64,000 bases of DNA. Source: Flavobacteriales bacterium. Lineage in GTDB: Bacteria > Bacteroidota > Bacteroidia > Flavobacteriales_E > Vicingaceae. Below, one piece after another: positions 1 through 9,236 of this stretch. The notes beneath the pieces are model-generated. The model ran no database searches. It had not been told where the DNA came from and was given only the letters and a program-made list of their open reading frames with translations. The stretch spans positions 186,001-250,000 of the forward strand of contig NVUQ01000001.1 of NCBI GenBank assembly GCA_002401955.1, written 5' to 3'. The translations under genes and the position numbers were made by a program. Within the stretch, counting starts at the first letter, position 1; every line of letters starts with the position of its first letter.

Positions 1-31
1 AATTCAGAATGACATTCAACTATACTTTTGT

Positions 32-39
32 TATCTTTG
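32..39 (+). promoter_or_regulatory. Bacteroidota -7 box for the first glycosyltransferase gene
   Basis: TATCTTTG matches the Bacteroidota -7 consensus TAnnTTTG and lies seven bases before the ATG at 46. This favours the ATG over a TTG at 28, which would lie upstream of the box. The -33 element cannot be judged because the window starts here. Confidence 0.5.
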
Positions 40-45
40 ACGGAA

Positions 46-999
46 ATGAACCAAGAATTAGACATATCCATTGTTATTCCTCTATTAAACGAAGAGGAAT
101 CTTTAAAGGAATTAACTGATTGGATAGGTAAAGTAATGCACGATAATAATTTTGCTTACGAAATTATTTATGTAGATGATGGAAGTACTGATGGTTCATG
201 GAAAATTATTGAAGAATTAAAGCTTCAAAACTCCAATGTAAAAGGGATTAAGTTTAGACGAAATTATGGTAAATCTGCTGGCTTAAATGTAGGTTTTGCA
301 GCGGCTATAGGCAGTGTTGTTTTTACCATGGATGCCGATTTGCAAGATAGTCCGGACGAATTACCAGAAATGTATCGAATGGTTATTGAAGATGGTTGGG
401 ATTTGGTTTCTGGATGGAAAAAGAAGCGTTATGATCCACTAACAAAAACGATACCCACCAAGCTTTTTAATTTGGCAACTAGAAAAATGTCAGGTATAAA
501 CAACTTGCACGATTTTAATTGTGGATTAAAAGCATACCGTAAAGATGTAATTAAAACCGTTGAGGTTTATGGTGAAATGCATCGTTACATACCTGTACTA
601 GCTAAATGGGCTGGGTTTGCTAAAATAACTGAAAAAGTAGTTTCACACCAAGAAAGAAAATATGGTGTTACCAAGTTTGGTTTAGAACGTTTTATCAACG
701 GTTTCTTAGATTTACTATCCATTTCATTTATTTCAAAATTCGGAAAACGACCAATGCACTTGTTTGGTTCATTAGGAACTTTAATGTTTGCAGTAGGTTT
801 TTTAATTTCATTTTGGTTAGGAGTAAATAAATTATTTATTAATACTGGAGCACCATTAATAGCCGACAGAGCTGAATTTTATTTAGCATTAACTGCTATG
901 ATTTTAGGGTCATTATTATTTGTAGCAGGTTTTTTAGGCGAATTAATATCAAGAACTTCTCCAACAAGAAATCAGTACAACATCGAAAAAGAAATCTAG
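46..999 (+). CDS. Family 2 glycosyltransferase, polyprenyl-phosphate sugar transferase type
   Basis: A 317-residue GT-A enzyme of the DPM1/GtrB type, which moves a sugar from a nucleotide donor to a lipid-phosphate carrier at the inner membrane. Seen: the VDDGSTD motif at 43-49, the metal-binding DADLQD at 96-101, and two hydrophobic segments near the C-terminus (about 235-260 and 285-310) typical of the GtrB subgroup. The ATG at 46 is preferred to an in-frame TTG at 28 because of the promoter box between them. The genes that follow belong to glycan synthesis, so it probably acts in surface polysaccharide or lipid-linked glycan assembly. The acceptor and donor cannot be read from sequence. 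Confidence 0.88.
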   Translation: MNQELDISIVIPLLNEEESLKELTDWIGKVMHDNNFAYEIIYVDDGSTDGSWKIIEELKLQNSNVKGIKFRRNYGKSAGLNVGFAAAIGSVVFTMDADLQDSPDELPEMYRMVIEDGWDLVSGWKKKRYDPLTKTIPTKLFNLATRKMSGINNLHDFNCGLKAYRKDVIKTVEVYGEMHRYIPVLAKWAGFAKITEKVVSHQERKYGVTKFGLERFINGFLDLLSISFISKFGKRPMHLFGSLGTLMFAVGFLISFWLGVNKLFINTGAPLIADRAEFYLALTAMILGSLLFVAGFLGELISRTSPTRNQYNIEKEI

Positions 1000-1062
1000 C
1001 AGACAATGTTTGCGGATAATTATTGAGTAGGATGCTCATTAGTATATTCTAATAACTCTAAC

Positions 1063-2196
1063 ATGAAAATTACTATAGTAGGAACAGCACACCCTTTTAG
1101 AGGAGGAATAGCAGTTTTTATTGAACGACTTGCAAGAGCCTTTAAAGAAAATAAGGATGAGGTAAGGATAAGTACGTTTACACTTCAATATCCAAAAATT
1201 CTCTTTCCTGGTGAAACACAGTATTCATCTAGTTCAAAACCAACGGATATAGCTATTACACAAGAAGTAAATACCATTAATCCATTTAATTGGCTAAAGA
1301 TTGGAAATAGGATAAGGAAAGAAAAGCCAGATATTGTAATCTTTAAATATTGGATTCCTTTTATGGCTCCTAGCTTAGGAACTATTGCACGTAGAATTAG
1401 AAAAAACAAACACACCAAAGTTATTGTAGTGGTTGATAATATTATACCTCACGAAAAACGTATTGGAGATAATACTTTGAATAATTACTTTGTAAATAGC
1501 GTTGACGGATTTATTGCCATGTCGCAAAGTGTGTTGGATGATTTAAACACTTTTAATCGTGAAAAACCAAAACTCCTTTCGCTACATCCTTTGTATGATA
1601 ATTTTGGTGCTTCAAAAAGTAGAGAGGAAGCTTTAAAAGAATTAAATCTTGATTCTCAATTTCGATATATGTTGTTTTTTGGAATTATCCGTCAGTATAA
1701 AGGCTTAGATATTTTATTAAAAGCTTTTGCAGATGAACGATTGAACAATGGGAAAATTAAATTGATTGTAGCGGGAGAATTTTATGAAGATGATACAGTT
1801 TACATGGATTTGATTGAAAAGCATCAACTTCAAGATTCGGTAATTTTAGCTACTAAATTTATACCGGATGAAGAAGTAGTAAACTATTTTTGTGCAGCAG
1901 ACATTATTGTTCAGCCCTACAAACACGCTACACAAAGTGGTGTAACACAAATAGCGTATCATTTTGAAAAACCAATGTTGGTTACTGATGTAGGAGGATT
2001 AAAAGAAATTGTTCCACACAATAAAGTAGGTTATGTTACCAATCCAAATGAAAAAGAAGTTGCTGATGCTTTGGTAGATTTTTATGCAAATAATCGCTCA
2101 GAAGAATTTATAAAAGGAGTAAAAGAAGAAAAGAAAAAATATACGTGGAAAAAAATGATAGACAGTATTAACTTATTGTATCAACAAACAAAATAG
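1063..2196 (+). CDS. Family 4-type (GT-B) glycosyltransferase
   Basis: A 377-residue GT-B fold enzyme. The N-terminal domain opens with a glycine-rich loop (HPFRGGIAVF, about 11-20). The C-terminal donor domain carries the FFGIIRQYKGLD segment and the EKPMLVTDVGGLKEIV region, where the E-x7-E motif of retaining transferases lies. It is soluble with no signal peptide, so it works on the cytoplasmic face. It starts 63 bases after the GT2 gene on the same strand and is followed 24 bases later by the heptose kinase gene, which suggests one glycan operon. Donor specificity is unknown. Confidence 0.88.
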   Translation: MKITIVGTAHPFRGGIAVFIERLARAFKENKDEVRISTFTLQYPKILFPGETQYSSSSKPTDIAITQEVNTINPFNWLKIGNRIRKEKPDIVIFKYWIPFMAPSLGTIARRIRKNKHTKVIVVVDNIIPHEKRIGDNTLNNYFVNSVDGFIAMSQSVLDDLNTFNREKPKLLSLHPLYDNFGASKSREEALKELNLDSQFRYMLFFGIIRQYKGLDILLKAFADERLNNGKIKLIVAGEFYEDDTVYMDLIEKHQLQDSVILATKFIPDEEVVNYFCAADIIVQPYKHATQSGVTQIAYHFEKPMLVTDVGGLKEIVPHNKVGYVTNPNEKEVADALVDFYANNRSEEFIKGVKEEKKKYTWKKMIDSINLLYQQTK

Positions 2197-2220
2197 TTAT
2201 CTTTCCGTTTTAAAAGATTT

Positions 2221-3243
2221 ATGTTTAGGAGTAGAGCACCATTACGATTAGGTTTAGCAGGAGGGGGAACAGATGTAAGTCCGTACTCAGATGATTATGG
2301 CGGAGCCATTTTAAATGCAACGATTAATTTGTATTCTTATGCAACGATTACTGAAAGAACAGATGGTAAAATAGTTTTTAGTGCTGAAGATAGGGATGAG
2401 TATTTTGAAACGGAAACTGTAGAAAATATAGAGCCAGATGGATTGCTGGATTTACATAAAGGTGTTTACAATAGGATTGTTAAGCAGTTTACAGATAAGC
2501 CACTTTCATTTGATTTAACTACTTATTCTGACGCTCCTGCAGGATCAGGATTAGGAACTTCATCTACTATGGTTGTTGCTATTTTAGGAGCCTTTGTAGA
2601 GTGGTTAAAATTACCATTGGGCGAATATGATATTGCTAAATTGGCTTACGAAATTGAACGTGAAGATTTAGCTATGGCTGGAGGAAAGCAAGATCAATAT
2701 GCGGCAACTTTTGGTGGCGTTAATTTTATGGAGTTTTCTGAGAATAATAAAGTAATTGTTAACCCCTTAAGAATAAGAAAAGAAGTGTTGTATGAATTGG
2801 AGAATAATCTAGTGCTTTATAATACAGCAACAAGTAGAGTTTCTGCTGAGATTATTAAAAAACAAACGAGTAATATTAAGAGTAACAAAGCTTCTTCAAT
2901 AGAGGCGATGGACAAGCTAAAAGAACAATCTTTCAGGATGAAAGAGGCGTTTCTTAAAGGAGATTTAAATGAAATAGGAGGAATATTGGATTTTAGCTGG
3001 AAGTTTAAAAAGAAACTTGCTGAAGGAATTACTAATCCAGAAATTGATGAAATATATGAAGCTGCAAAAAAAGTTGGTGCTTTAGGAGGTAAAATTTCTG
3101 GTGCTGGAGGAGGAGGTTTCTTCTTTTTTTATTGTCCGGGGAATACAAGATTTAGAGTAATACAAGAAATAGTTAAATTCGGAGGAAGAGTTAGGAAGTA
3201 TCATTTTACTAACGAAGGATTAATCACTTGGACATCAAAATGA
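2221..3243 (+). CDS. hddA: D-glycero-alpha-D-manno-heptose 7-phosphate kinase (GHMP family)
   Basis: A 340-residue GHMP-family kinase. Seen: the start FRSRAPLRLGLAGGGTDVS, characteristic of the HddA group; the ATP-binding DAPAGSGLGTSS at 104-115; and a C-terminal KISGAGGGGFF motif near 290. HddA phosphorylates heptose 7-phosphate at C1 to give the 1,7-bisphosphate on the way to GDP-heptose. The next gene is the matching nucleotidyltransferase and overlaps this one by four bases (ATGA), so the two are translationally coupled. The isomerase (gmhA) and phosphatase (gmhB) steps are not in the window. Related GHMP sugar kinases share these motifs, but the pairing supports heptose. Confidence 0.85.
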   Translation: MFRSRAPLRLGLAGGGTDVSPYSDDYGGAILNATINLYSYATITERTDGKIVFSAEDRDEYFETETVENIEPDGLLDLHKGVYNRIVKQFTDKPLSFDLTTYSDAPAGSGLGTSSTMVVAILGAFVEWLKLPLGEYDIAKLAYEIEREDLAMAGGKQDQYAATFGGVNFMEFSENNKVIVNPLRIRKEVLYELENNLVLYNTATSRVSAEIIKKQTSNIKSNKASSIEAMDKLKEQSFRMKEAFLKGDLNEIGGILDFSWKFKKKLAEGITNPEIDEIYEAAKKVGALGGKISGAGGGGFFFFYCPGNTRFRVIQEIVKFGGRVRKYHFTNEGLITWTSK

Positions 3244-3935
3244 CCAGCGAAGCCATTATATTAGCAGGAGGATTTGGAACAAGGTTAACATCTGTAAAAG
3301 ATGTTCCTAAACCCATGGCTCCAATTAATGATGTTCCATTTTTACAAATTTTATTAGATGATTTATTGGTGAAGGGAATTACAAAATTCTATTTAGCTGT
3401 TGGCCATCAACATGAAGTAATTGTCGATTATTTTGGTTCTTCTTATATGGGATGTAAAATACATTATGTAATAGAAGATTCACCCTTAGGAACTGGTGGA
3501 GCAATAAAACAAGCATTAGAGCAAGTTGCTTCAGAAAATGTATTTGTTTTTAATGGAGATACCTTTTTTGATGTTGATATAGAATTAATGGACGAACAAC
3601 ACCAATCTAAAAAATCTGATGTAACCCTAGCGTTAAAGCCGTTAACTGATTTTGATCGTTATGGTGCTGTTGAACATAATGATGAGTTACGAATTACTAA
3701 TTTTTCAGAAAAGAAGTTTTGTAAAGAAGGGGTAATAAATGGAGGCATATATTTACTTCAAACCAATATTTTTGATGGCTTAGATTTTCCAAAGCAATTC
3801 TCAATGGAACAAGATTATTTCGAAAAATATTGCTCAAAAAATAACTTATCTGGTTTTATTGATGATGGTTATTTTATAGATATCGGAATTCCTGAAGATT
3901 ACGAAAAAGCACAAGAGGAATTACAGAGTTTTTAA
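3240..3935 (+). CDS. hddC: D-glycero-alpha-D-manno-heptose 1-phosphate guanylyltransferase-like nucleotidyltransferase
   Basis: A 231-residue sugar-phosphate nucleotidyltransferase. Seen: the pyrophosphorylase signature LAGGFGTRL at 8-16, the lysine motif KPMAPI at 24-29, and the metal/nucleotide motif FNGDTFFD around 104. HddC converts heptose 1-phosphate to GDP-heptose. The start is taken at the ATG at 3240, which overlaps the hddA stop as ATGA; an in-frame TTG at 3228 is less likely. Position directly after hddA is the main reason for the heptose assignment; by sequence alone it could be another NDP-hexose synthase. Confidence 0.82.
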   Translation: MTSEAIILAGGFGTRLTSVKDVPKPMAPINDVPFLQILLDDLLVKGITKFYLAVGHQHEVIVDYFGSSYMGCKIHYVIEDSPLGTGGAIKQALEQVASENVFVFNGDTFFDVDIELMDEQHQSKKSDVTLALKPLTDFDRYGAVEHNDELRITNFSEKKFCKEGVINGGIYLLQTNIFDGLDFPKQFSMEQDYFEKYCSKNNLSGFIDDGYFIDIGIPEDYEKAQEELQSF

Positions 3936-3951
3936 ACAAGTTATTTTAACC

Positions 3952-4641
3952 TTATTGATTATTCGAACTAAAGGAAACAACTGGATCTACATTTGTCCAA
4001 TTAGTTTTTGAATAGTTAACATTGTCTACAACTATACTTGTTAAGTTAGGATTAATATGAGCAAAAAGAAAAGTTAGATTTTCGTTGTTTCCGTTTTGTA
4101 AATTTAAGCTGCTGAGTTGGTTAGAGAAACAGCATAAATAGATTAAGAAACTATTTTTTGAGACGTCTAATCCGCTTATTTCGTTGTTGTTACACACAAA
4201 AATAGTTAGCAGCTTATTTTTAGTTACATCTATATTTCGAAGCTTGTTTTCATCACAATATAAATCAGATAATTCAGTATTTTGGGTTACATCTAAACTC
4301 TTTAATAAGTTTGTATGACAATCTAATTCTACTAATAAAGTGTTCTGCGTAACATCTAAATTTGTTAATTGATTAGAAGAACAATCTAAAGAGATTAAAG
4401 CAGTATTTTGAGTTACATTTAAGCTAGTAAGTTGATTGTTATAACAACTTAAAGAAGTTAAACTCGAGAAGTCTTCTATCCCTGTTAAATCACTTATGTA
4501 TAGATAAGATACATTTAGTGATTTGATTTTACTTATGTTAGCTGTGAGCACTTTTCCATTTGGTTTGCCTTCATCATAGCCCAAATTAATTAATGCTTGT
4601 TCAAAATTAGGATCGGGTATTTTAGTTGTTTGTGCAAAAGT
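3952..4641 (-). pseudogene. Leucine-rich repeat secreted protein, 5' end lost at the IS630 element
   Basis: About 220 residues of regular LRRs with the repeated core LDVTQNTxLxxLDCxxNxL, as in Flavobacteriia LRR surface proteins. Upstream of the repeats the frame reads TFAQTTKIPDPNFEQALINL, which is the tail of a signal peptide and the usual start of the mature protein. The reading frame then runs straight into the IS630 inverted repeat at 4641 and meets a stop at 4676-4678. No methionine-led signal peptide remains, and the DNA on the far side of the IS does not supply one in frame. The gene therefore lacks its start and part of its signal peptide. The C-terminal end (3952) lacks a recognisable T9SS domain. 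Confidence 0.75.
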
Positions 4642-4643
4642 TA

Positions 4644-5774
4644 TACAAATTCTGAAACAAAACGCCTGATATATTCAGAAAATTGTGTACCTTTATTATA
4701 TGGGAAAACGAGTAATAATTGGCATTAAAGAGAGTGAAGAAGAGTTAAATAAACTTTACCGAGTAAGCCGAAAATATAAAGTTAAGAAACGCATAAAAAG
4801 TTTACAGTTAACTAAAAATAATCAGTTTGATACTAGAGTAGAGCTAGCGAAACACTTAGGAGTTGATGCAAAAACGCTATATGCTTGGATGAGAATTTAC
4901 CAGGAACAAGGTATTGAAGCCTTATTAAAATCAACTAGTGGAGGGAGGCATAGAAAAGTAGTTCCAAATAAGTTGAAGGATTTACTTGATCAGAAACTAA
5001 AAGACAGCACTAATCCATTAAAAGGCTATACCGATGCAGTTCTATGGGTAAAAAAAGAACTTAATCTTGATATCAACTACCAAACACTGCGTTCTTTTAT
5101 GATTACAAACTTTGGATGCAAGTTAAAACAGCCGAGAAAATCTCATTATAAAAAGGATGAAGTAGCTTTTGAGACTTTTAAAAAAACTTCCAGTATTACT
5201 TGATCAAATAATTAAAGACAAGAGTAGTAAATTCAAGAAATTCAATTTGTATTTTCAAGATGAAAGCAGGTTTGGGTTAAAGACACATGTTGGAAGATGT
5301 TTGACAGCGAGAGGCGTAAAACCTATAGTCCAGTATCAGCATGCCTTTAAGAATACTTACCTATATGGAAGTTTTTCACCAATAAATGGAGATTCTTTTG
5401 TCTATGAAATAGAGGGAACTACAAGTGAAATATTCTATGAATATATCAAGGCGTTTTCTGAATACAAAAAAAATGAAATGAAAATAATAGTAATAGATAA
5501 CGCAGGTTTTCATTCCTTAGCAAAATATGACATGCCAGAAAACATTACGTTTATAAGGATACCACCATATTCTCCTGAACTAAATCCTTCAGAAAAAATC
5601 TGGGCTTACATCAAAAAAGATTATAAAAATAGAGTCTTTGAAAATTTAGAAAATGTAAAAAACTGGTTACACGATTTTATCAAAAACAAACTATCTGTAA
5701 ATCAAATTTTAAGTATTACACATAACAAGTATTTTTTAGAAGCTTATAACGGGTGTTTTGATTCATAATTGGTA
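4644..5774 (+). mobile_element. Complete IS630-family insertion sequence
   Basis: A 1131-bp element bounded by imperfect inverted repeats: left 4644-4673 (begins TACAAATTCTGAAACAAAAC) and right 5745-5774 (the complement begins TACCAATTATGAATCAAAAC), with about three quarters of positions matching. TA dinucleotides flank it at 4642-4643 and 5775-5776, as expected for IS630/Tc1-type insertion into TA. The right repeat overlaps the 3' end of the transposase gene. It lies at the broken 5' end of the LRR gene. I found no second copy in the window. Confidence 0.82.
4700..5768 (+). pseudogene. IS630-family transposase, split into two frames at an A7 tract
   Basis: The first part (4700-5203) carries a helix-turn-helix DNA-binding domain (LAKHLGVDAKTLYAWMRIYQ) and a winged-helix segment. 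The second part, in frame from about 5180 to 5768, carries the DDE nuclease: FQDESRFGL, then IDNAGFH, then PPYSPELNPSEKIW. The two parts overlap around TTTTAAAAAAAC at 5176-5187. Continuing from the first to the second frame needs a +1 shift (one A fewer) or -2. This is either an indel in the run of seven A or slippage-dependent expression of the transposase. The second part has only a TTG as a possible start, so it is unlikely to be an independent gene. Confidence 0.8.
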
Positions 5775-5806
5775 TAATTGACATTTATTTTGCTTCTCTC
5801 CAAAAC

Positions 5807-5836
5807 AAAAAAGCCTGTGTAAATACACAGGCTTTT
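5807..5836. terminator. Bidirectional intrinsic terminator
   Basis: AAAAGCCTGTGTAAATACAC followed by AGGCTTTT forms a strong hairpin, with A-rich sequence on one side and T-rich on the other. It lies between the IS630 element (plus strand) and the 3' end of the Omp28-like gene (minus strand) and can serve both directions. Confidence 0.8.
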
Positions 5837-5856
5837 CAATAAATTGTTTCTTATTA

Positions 5857-6942
5857 TTAGTTTACATCAACCAAAATAGCATTTGAAATACCATTTGCAG
5901 CATTAGCTTTATATACTACAACAGCGACTTGTAAATTTGCAGTATTAACTACTGTAGTTGGAACGGTAATTGAATAAATTCCTTGAGAAAATCCTCCACC
6001 AGCAAAAGCGCCTATTGACTGAATACCTAAAGCATTACCAGTATAAGCCGCTGTACGCATCACATTTTCATGACTAGTAACAATATTAGGTCCTGTTTGA
6101 TTCGCCATTACTCCATCTTCTAGAAGATACACTCCTATATACTGCTCCCCAACAGCGGTATAAAAATGAGATCCAGTAACAACTGTCACCACTCCTCCTA
6201 ATAATGTTGCATCTGCCTTAATTCCAACCTGTACAGTAGTTCCAAGAATAGTACCTATTTCACTATCAAACTGTGATGTTGATGTTGAAAATCCCGCCTC
6301 TGTCATTGTATGATTAGCAGCTGACATGAATGCATGAGGAATTCCAGTAATTGCTGGTGTAAAAGCATTCATAAACGGATCTCCAAAAGTATGACCAAAC
6401 TCACCTGTATTAGTAATTACACCTCCATCAGCACGTTGAACATTTAATATCACCACGTTACTTCCGAAAGTTGTTTCAATATGTGCTTTAGTTGGATCAC
6501 CATTATCACCACATGGACCACACCAGGTAGCACCAACATAAGTCATTACTGCTCTTTGAGTCGGAACAGGAATTTCATCAAAGTCATTAGCATTACTAAC
6601 ATAACCTTCAACTGAATCACATGCTTGAGTAGTAACAAGAGGATGACCTAACCCGTCACCATCTAAATCTTGATAATAAGTATTTACAACACATGGATTC
6701 AGTACATATCCTGCGGGTTGGTTACAGTCTATAATTGTCATAAAAGGATTACCTAATCCATCACCATTTATGTCTCGCAGCCAATTTAGTTCATAAGTAC
6801 AAGTACCATTATCTTCAGTAGCTCCTTCATCAAAGTTACAGGCTAGTCCATCTGTACAGCCTTTAATCTCATCCTTAGAACAGCTATACATAGTGATAGC
6901 AACAGTTCCTACAAGGATTATTATTAGTTGAATTTTTTTCAT
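5857..6942 (-). CDS. Omp28-related lipoprotein with thioredoxin-like CxxC motif
   Basis: A 361-residue protein with a lipoprotein signal peptide (lipobox ending at Cys21), so it is predicted to be anchored in the envelope. Two short acidic repeats follow (DINGDGLG near 58 and DLDGDGLG near 92), resembling thrombospondin type 3 calcium loops. The main part fits the Omp28 family: it opens with a strand and the motif TWCGPCG at 139-145, a thioredoxin-type active site. The rest is beta-rich and ends without a T9SS domain. Omp28-family proteins are surface or periplasmic proteins of Bacteroidota; their substrate is not known. The gene appears monocistronic. Confidence 0.72.
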   Translation of the reverse strand: MKKIQLIIILVGTVAITMYSCSKDEIKGCTDGLACNFDEGATEDNGTCTYELNWLRDINGDGLGNPFMTIIDCNQPAGYVLNPCVVNTYYQDLDGDGLGHPLVTTQACDSVEGYVSNANDFDEIPVPTQRAVMTYVGATWCGPCGDNGDPTKAHIETTFGSNVVILNVQRADGGVITNTGEFGHTFGDPFMNAFTPAITGIPHAFMSAANHTMTEAGFSTSTSQFDSEIGTILGTTVQVGIKADATLLGGVVTVVTGSHFYTAVGEQYIGVYLLEDGVMANQTGPNIVTSHENVMRTAAYTGNALGIQSIGAFAGGGFSQGIYSITVPTTVVNTANLQVAVVVYKANAANGISNAILVDVN

Positions 6943-6995
6943 ATTTGGGAAATTTATATTAAACCGCTCACACTTTAAAAGTAAGCACCTACGAA

Positions 6996-7030
6996 AATAG
7001 GAATAATCTTAAATTATTCCTATTTTTTTT
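6996..7030. terminator. Intrinsic terminator of the coaX-to-PpiD minus-strand block
   Basis: The hairpin AGGAATAATCTTAAATTATT plus CCT is flanked by a T-run on the plus strand and by ATTTTC on the minus strand. It lies just after the stop of the PpiD-like gene in the direction of minus-strand transcription, so it probably ends that block. Confidence 0.6.
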
Positions 7031-7057
7031 TATCTCAAGATTGAATTCCTAAGTTAG

Positions 7058-9136
7058 TTAATAAAACTTATAACGCTTATCAACTACTCCATACTTATCT
7101 TTTAATGCTTCTAATAGTTGCCCTGTAACAGACCCGTTACTTTGGTTCAATTGCGTTTTAATTGCTGTATAATCTGTTGTTTCTGCTGCTGGAGTAACTG
7201 TTTCTATTTGAACAACAAACACTCCAGTTTGCCCTTCAATAGGAATACTCATTTGCCCTTGCTGCAAAGTTGAAACCATACCATTCACTCTCAACTCTTG
7301 ACCCATTCCTGGGATTGCATAAGCAGAAAAATTTACATTAGGTGCACTTTCTACCGTCCCTCCGGTTTTAGTAGCCAACTCATCTAAACTAGCAACACCT
7401 TTCATCTCTTCCATAAACATAACTGCTTTCTTTTTCTTTTTTGCTCCTAATTCTACTTGAATTTCTACTTGCTCCATAGTAGCGATTCCTTCTTCTCTAA
7501 CTTCAGCTAAATGAGCTACAACATATGTGTTTCCAAAAGTAAATGGATCAGAAACAGCCCCCTCTTCATTGTTAAACGACCATCTTACTAGCTCTCTAAC
7601 TCCTGTCATTCCAGGAATATCTCTATCTGCAACTTTCACATCCGTAGCAACAAACTTAGCATATTCATCACTTTCAGTTGCTTTTGTAAATGCTTCTGAA
7701 GAATTATTACTAGAATAAAAACCGCTTGCTTTAGCAAAAACAGCATTAAACGTTTCGTTACTTGGTGTGTTTTTTCTTCCTATAGTATATAATTGTATTT
7801 TTCTGTTTTTATCAGCCTGTTTTAACACTTCTATTAAGTGATATCCATACTGAGATTGAACAATAACCATATCTCCTACTTTACCATCAAAACAAGCTTC
7901 GTTAAACGATGGAACCATTGTTCCTTCTCTAAACCAACCTAAATCTCCACCTTCAATTGCAGAACCAACATCTTCTGACATTGTTGTAGCAATTGCGGCA
8001 AAATCAGCACCATTCTCTATTTCTGTTTTAACACTATCCAATTTAGCCTCTAGTAATGTATCTATTGCAAATTGCTGTGCTGTCTTTAATAAGATATGAC
8101 GTGCTTTTACTGAATCGGGGATCATTTTAGTTGAAGATAATTTTGTTACCATAAACGATCCATTTTGCTCATAAACTGAAGTAATAGCTCCAACTTCTTG
8201 ATGAAAAAATGCTGAATCAATTCCAACAGGCATTGCATCTGGTCCATAATAAGTTTCATCTAATGGTATTTCAGAGTTATAAACCACAAAAGAAGAATCA
8301 TCATCTGTTGTTTTAAACTCCTCTGCCGTTTGTTCTATCCATGCTTTAGCTTCAGCAATATCAGCTTCTGATGGTGTTACTTCAAATTTTACATATTCTA
8401 TTTCTCTAGAAGCATCTTGTTTATACTCATCTTTGTGTTCGTTATAATAAGCTTTTAACTCTTCATCTGTAACTTGGACAGTACTATCATTAACAGCTAC
8501 ATATCTTTTTGCAACAAATTTTATATTGCGTTGTTCGTTTTGCTCAGTATAAGTTCTTTTTATCAAACTCGAAGTGGCATATAAACCTTTCGATAATAAA
8601 GTATTGTATTTAGAAGCTACTCTTTCTTTTTCGATACCATCCTCAAAAGACAACCACTGATCTCTGTTTTCAGCAGGCATTGTTTCTAAGCTTTTTAAGA
8701 ATTGTAATACTTGTGTTGGATTAAATAGACCAGTACTCGGATCAGTAAAAGCTTGTTGTACTTGTGGATGAGGATTACTTCCTTGAACCATATCAAATAA
8801 TTCTTCTGAACTAACCGCAATTCCTAATTCTTTAAACTGGCTTTCTAAAACTATTTCTCTAATAATTTCGTTCCAAGCCTGCTCTTTTAAAGATTCTCTA
8901 AGTTCTACACTTGCTGTGGTTTTATTTTGATTTTCCCACAAACTAACACTATTCTCATATCTTAGATTAAATTCTTGACCAGTAATTTCCTGACCTCCAA
9001 TCTCTCCAAGATTATTATCATTACCGCCAAACAAACGTTGAATTTGATCTACAGGAAGTAAAAATGCTAACATTCCAACTCCTATTATAATCATCACTAA
9101 TGCTGACTTTTCTCTAATTTTTCCTATTACTGCCAT
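7058..9136 (-). CDS. PpiD/SurA-like peptidyl-prolyl isomerase (periplasmic chaperone)
   Basis: A 692-residue protein anchored by one N-terminal membrane helix (about 12-30). A SurA_N-like chaperone region follows, then a parvulin domain at about 345-440 that starts KARHILLKT, contains GGDLGWF and ends YGYHLIEVL. A second, degenerate isomerase-like region occupies the C-terminal third. Proteins of this plan help outer-membrane proteins fold in the periplasm. It is the last gene of the minus-strand envelope block (coaX, barrel protein, TPR protein, lptC, small membrane protein, CorC-like), which suits that role. The length is usual for the Bacteroidota form. Confidence 0.88.
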   Translation of the reverse strand: MAVIGKIREKSALVMIIIGVGMLAFLLPVDQIQRLFGGNDNNLGEIGGQEITGQEFNLRYENSVSLWENQNKTTASVELRESLKEQAWNEIIREIVLESQFKELGIAVSSEELFDMVQGSNPHPQVQQAFTDPSTGLFNPTQVLQFLKSLETMPAENRDQWLSFEDGIEKERVASKYNTLLSKGLYATSSLIKRTYTEQNEQRNIKFVAKRYVAVNDSTVQVTDEELKAYYNEHKDEYKQDASREIEYVKFEVTPSEADIAEAKAWIEQTAEEFKTTDDDSSFVVYNSEIPLDETYYGPDAMPVGIDSAFFHQEVGAITSVYEQNGSFMVTKLSSTKMIPDSVKARHILLKTAQQFAIDTLLEAKLDSVKTEIENGADFAAIATTMSEDVGSAIEGGDLGWFREGTMVPSFNEACFDGKVGDMVIVQSQYGYHLIEVLKQADKNRKIQLYTIGRKNTPSNETFNAVFAKASGFYSSNNSSEAFTKATESDEYAKFVATDVKVADRDIPGMTGVRELVRWSFNNEEGAVSDPFTFGNTYVVAHLAEVREEGIATMEQVEIQVELGAKKKKKAVMFMEEMKGVASLDELATKTGGTVESAPNVNFSAYAIPGMGQELRVNGMVSTLQQGQMSIPIEGQTGVFVVQIETVTPAAETTDYTAIKTQLNQSNGSVTGQLLEALKDKYGVVDKRYKFY

Positions 9137-9236
9137 TTAATTTTATTTTGGGTTGCGAATATACGATTGTCATTCGATAAATAAAAGCGTTCAGCAAGTT
9201 TTATACTATTGATTTTGAGCTTTAAAGAAAGTAGGT

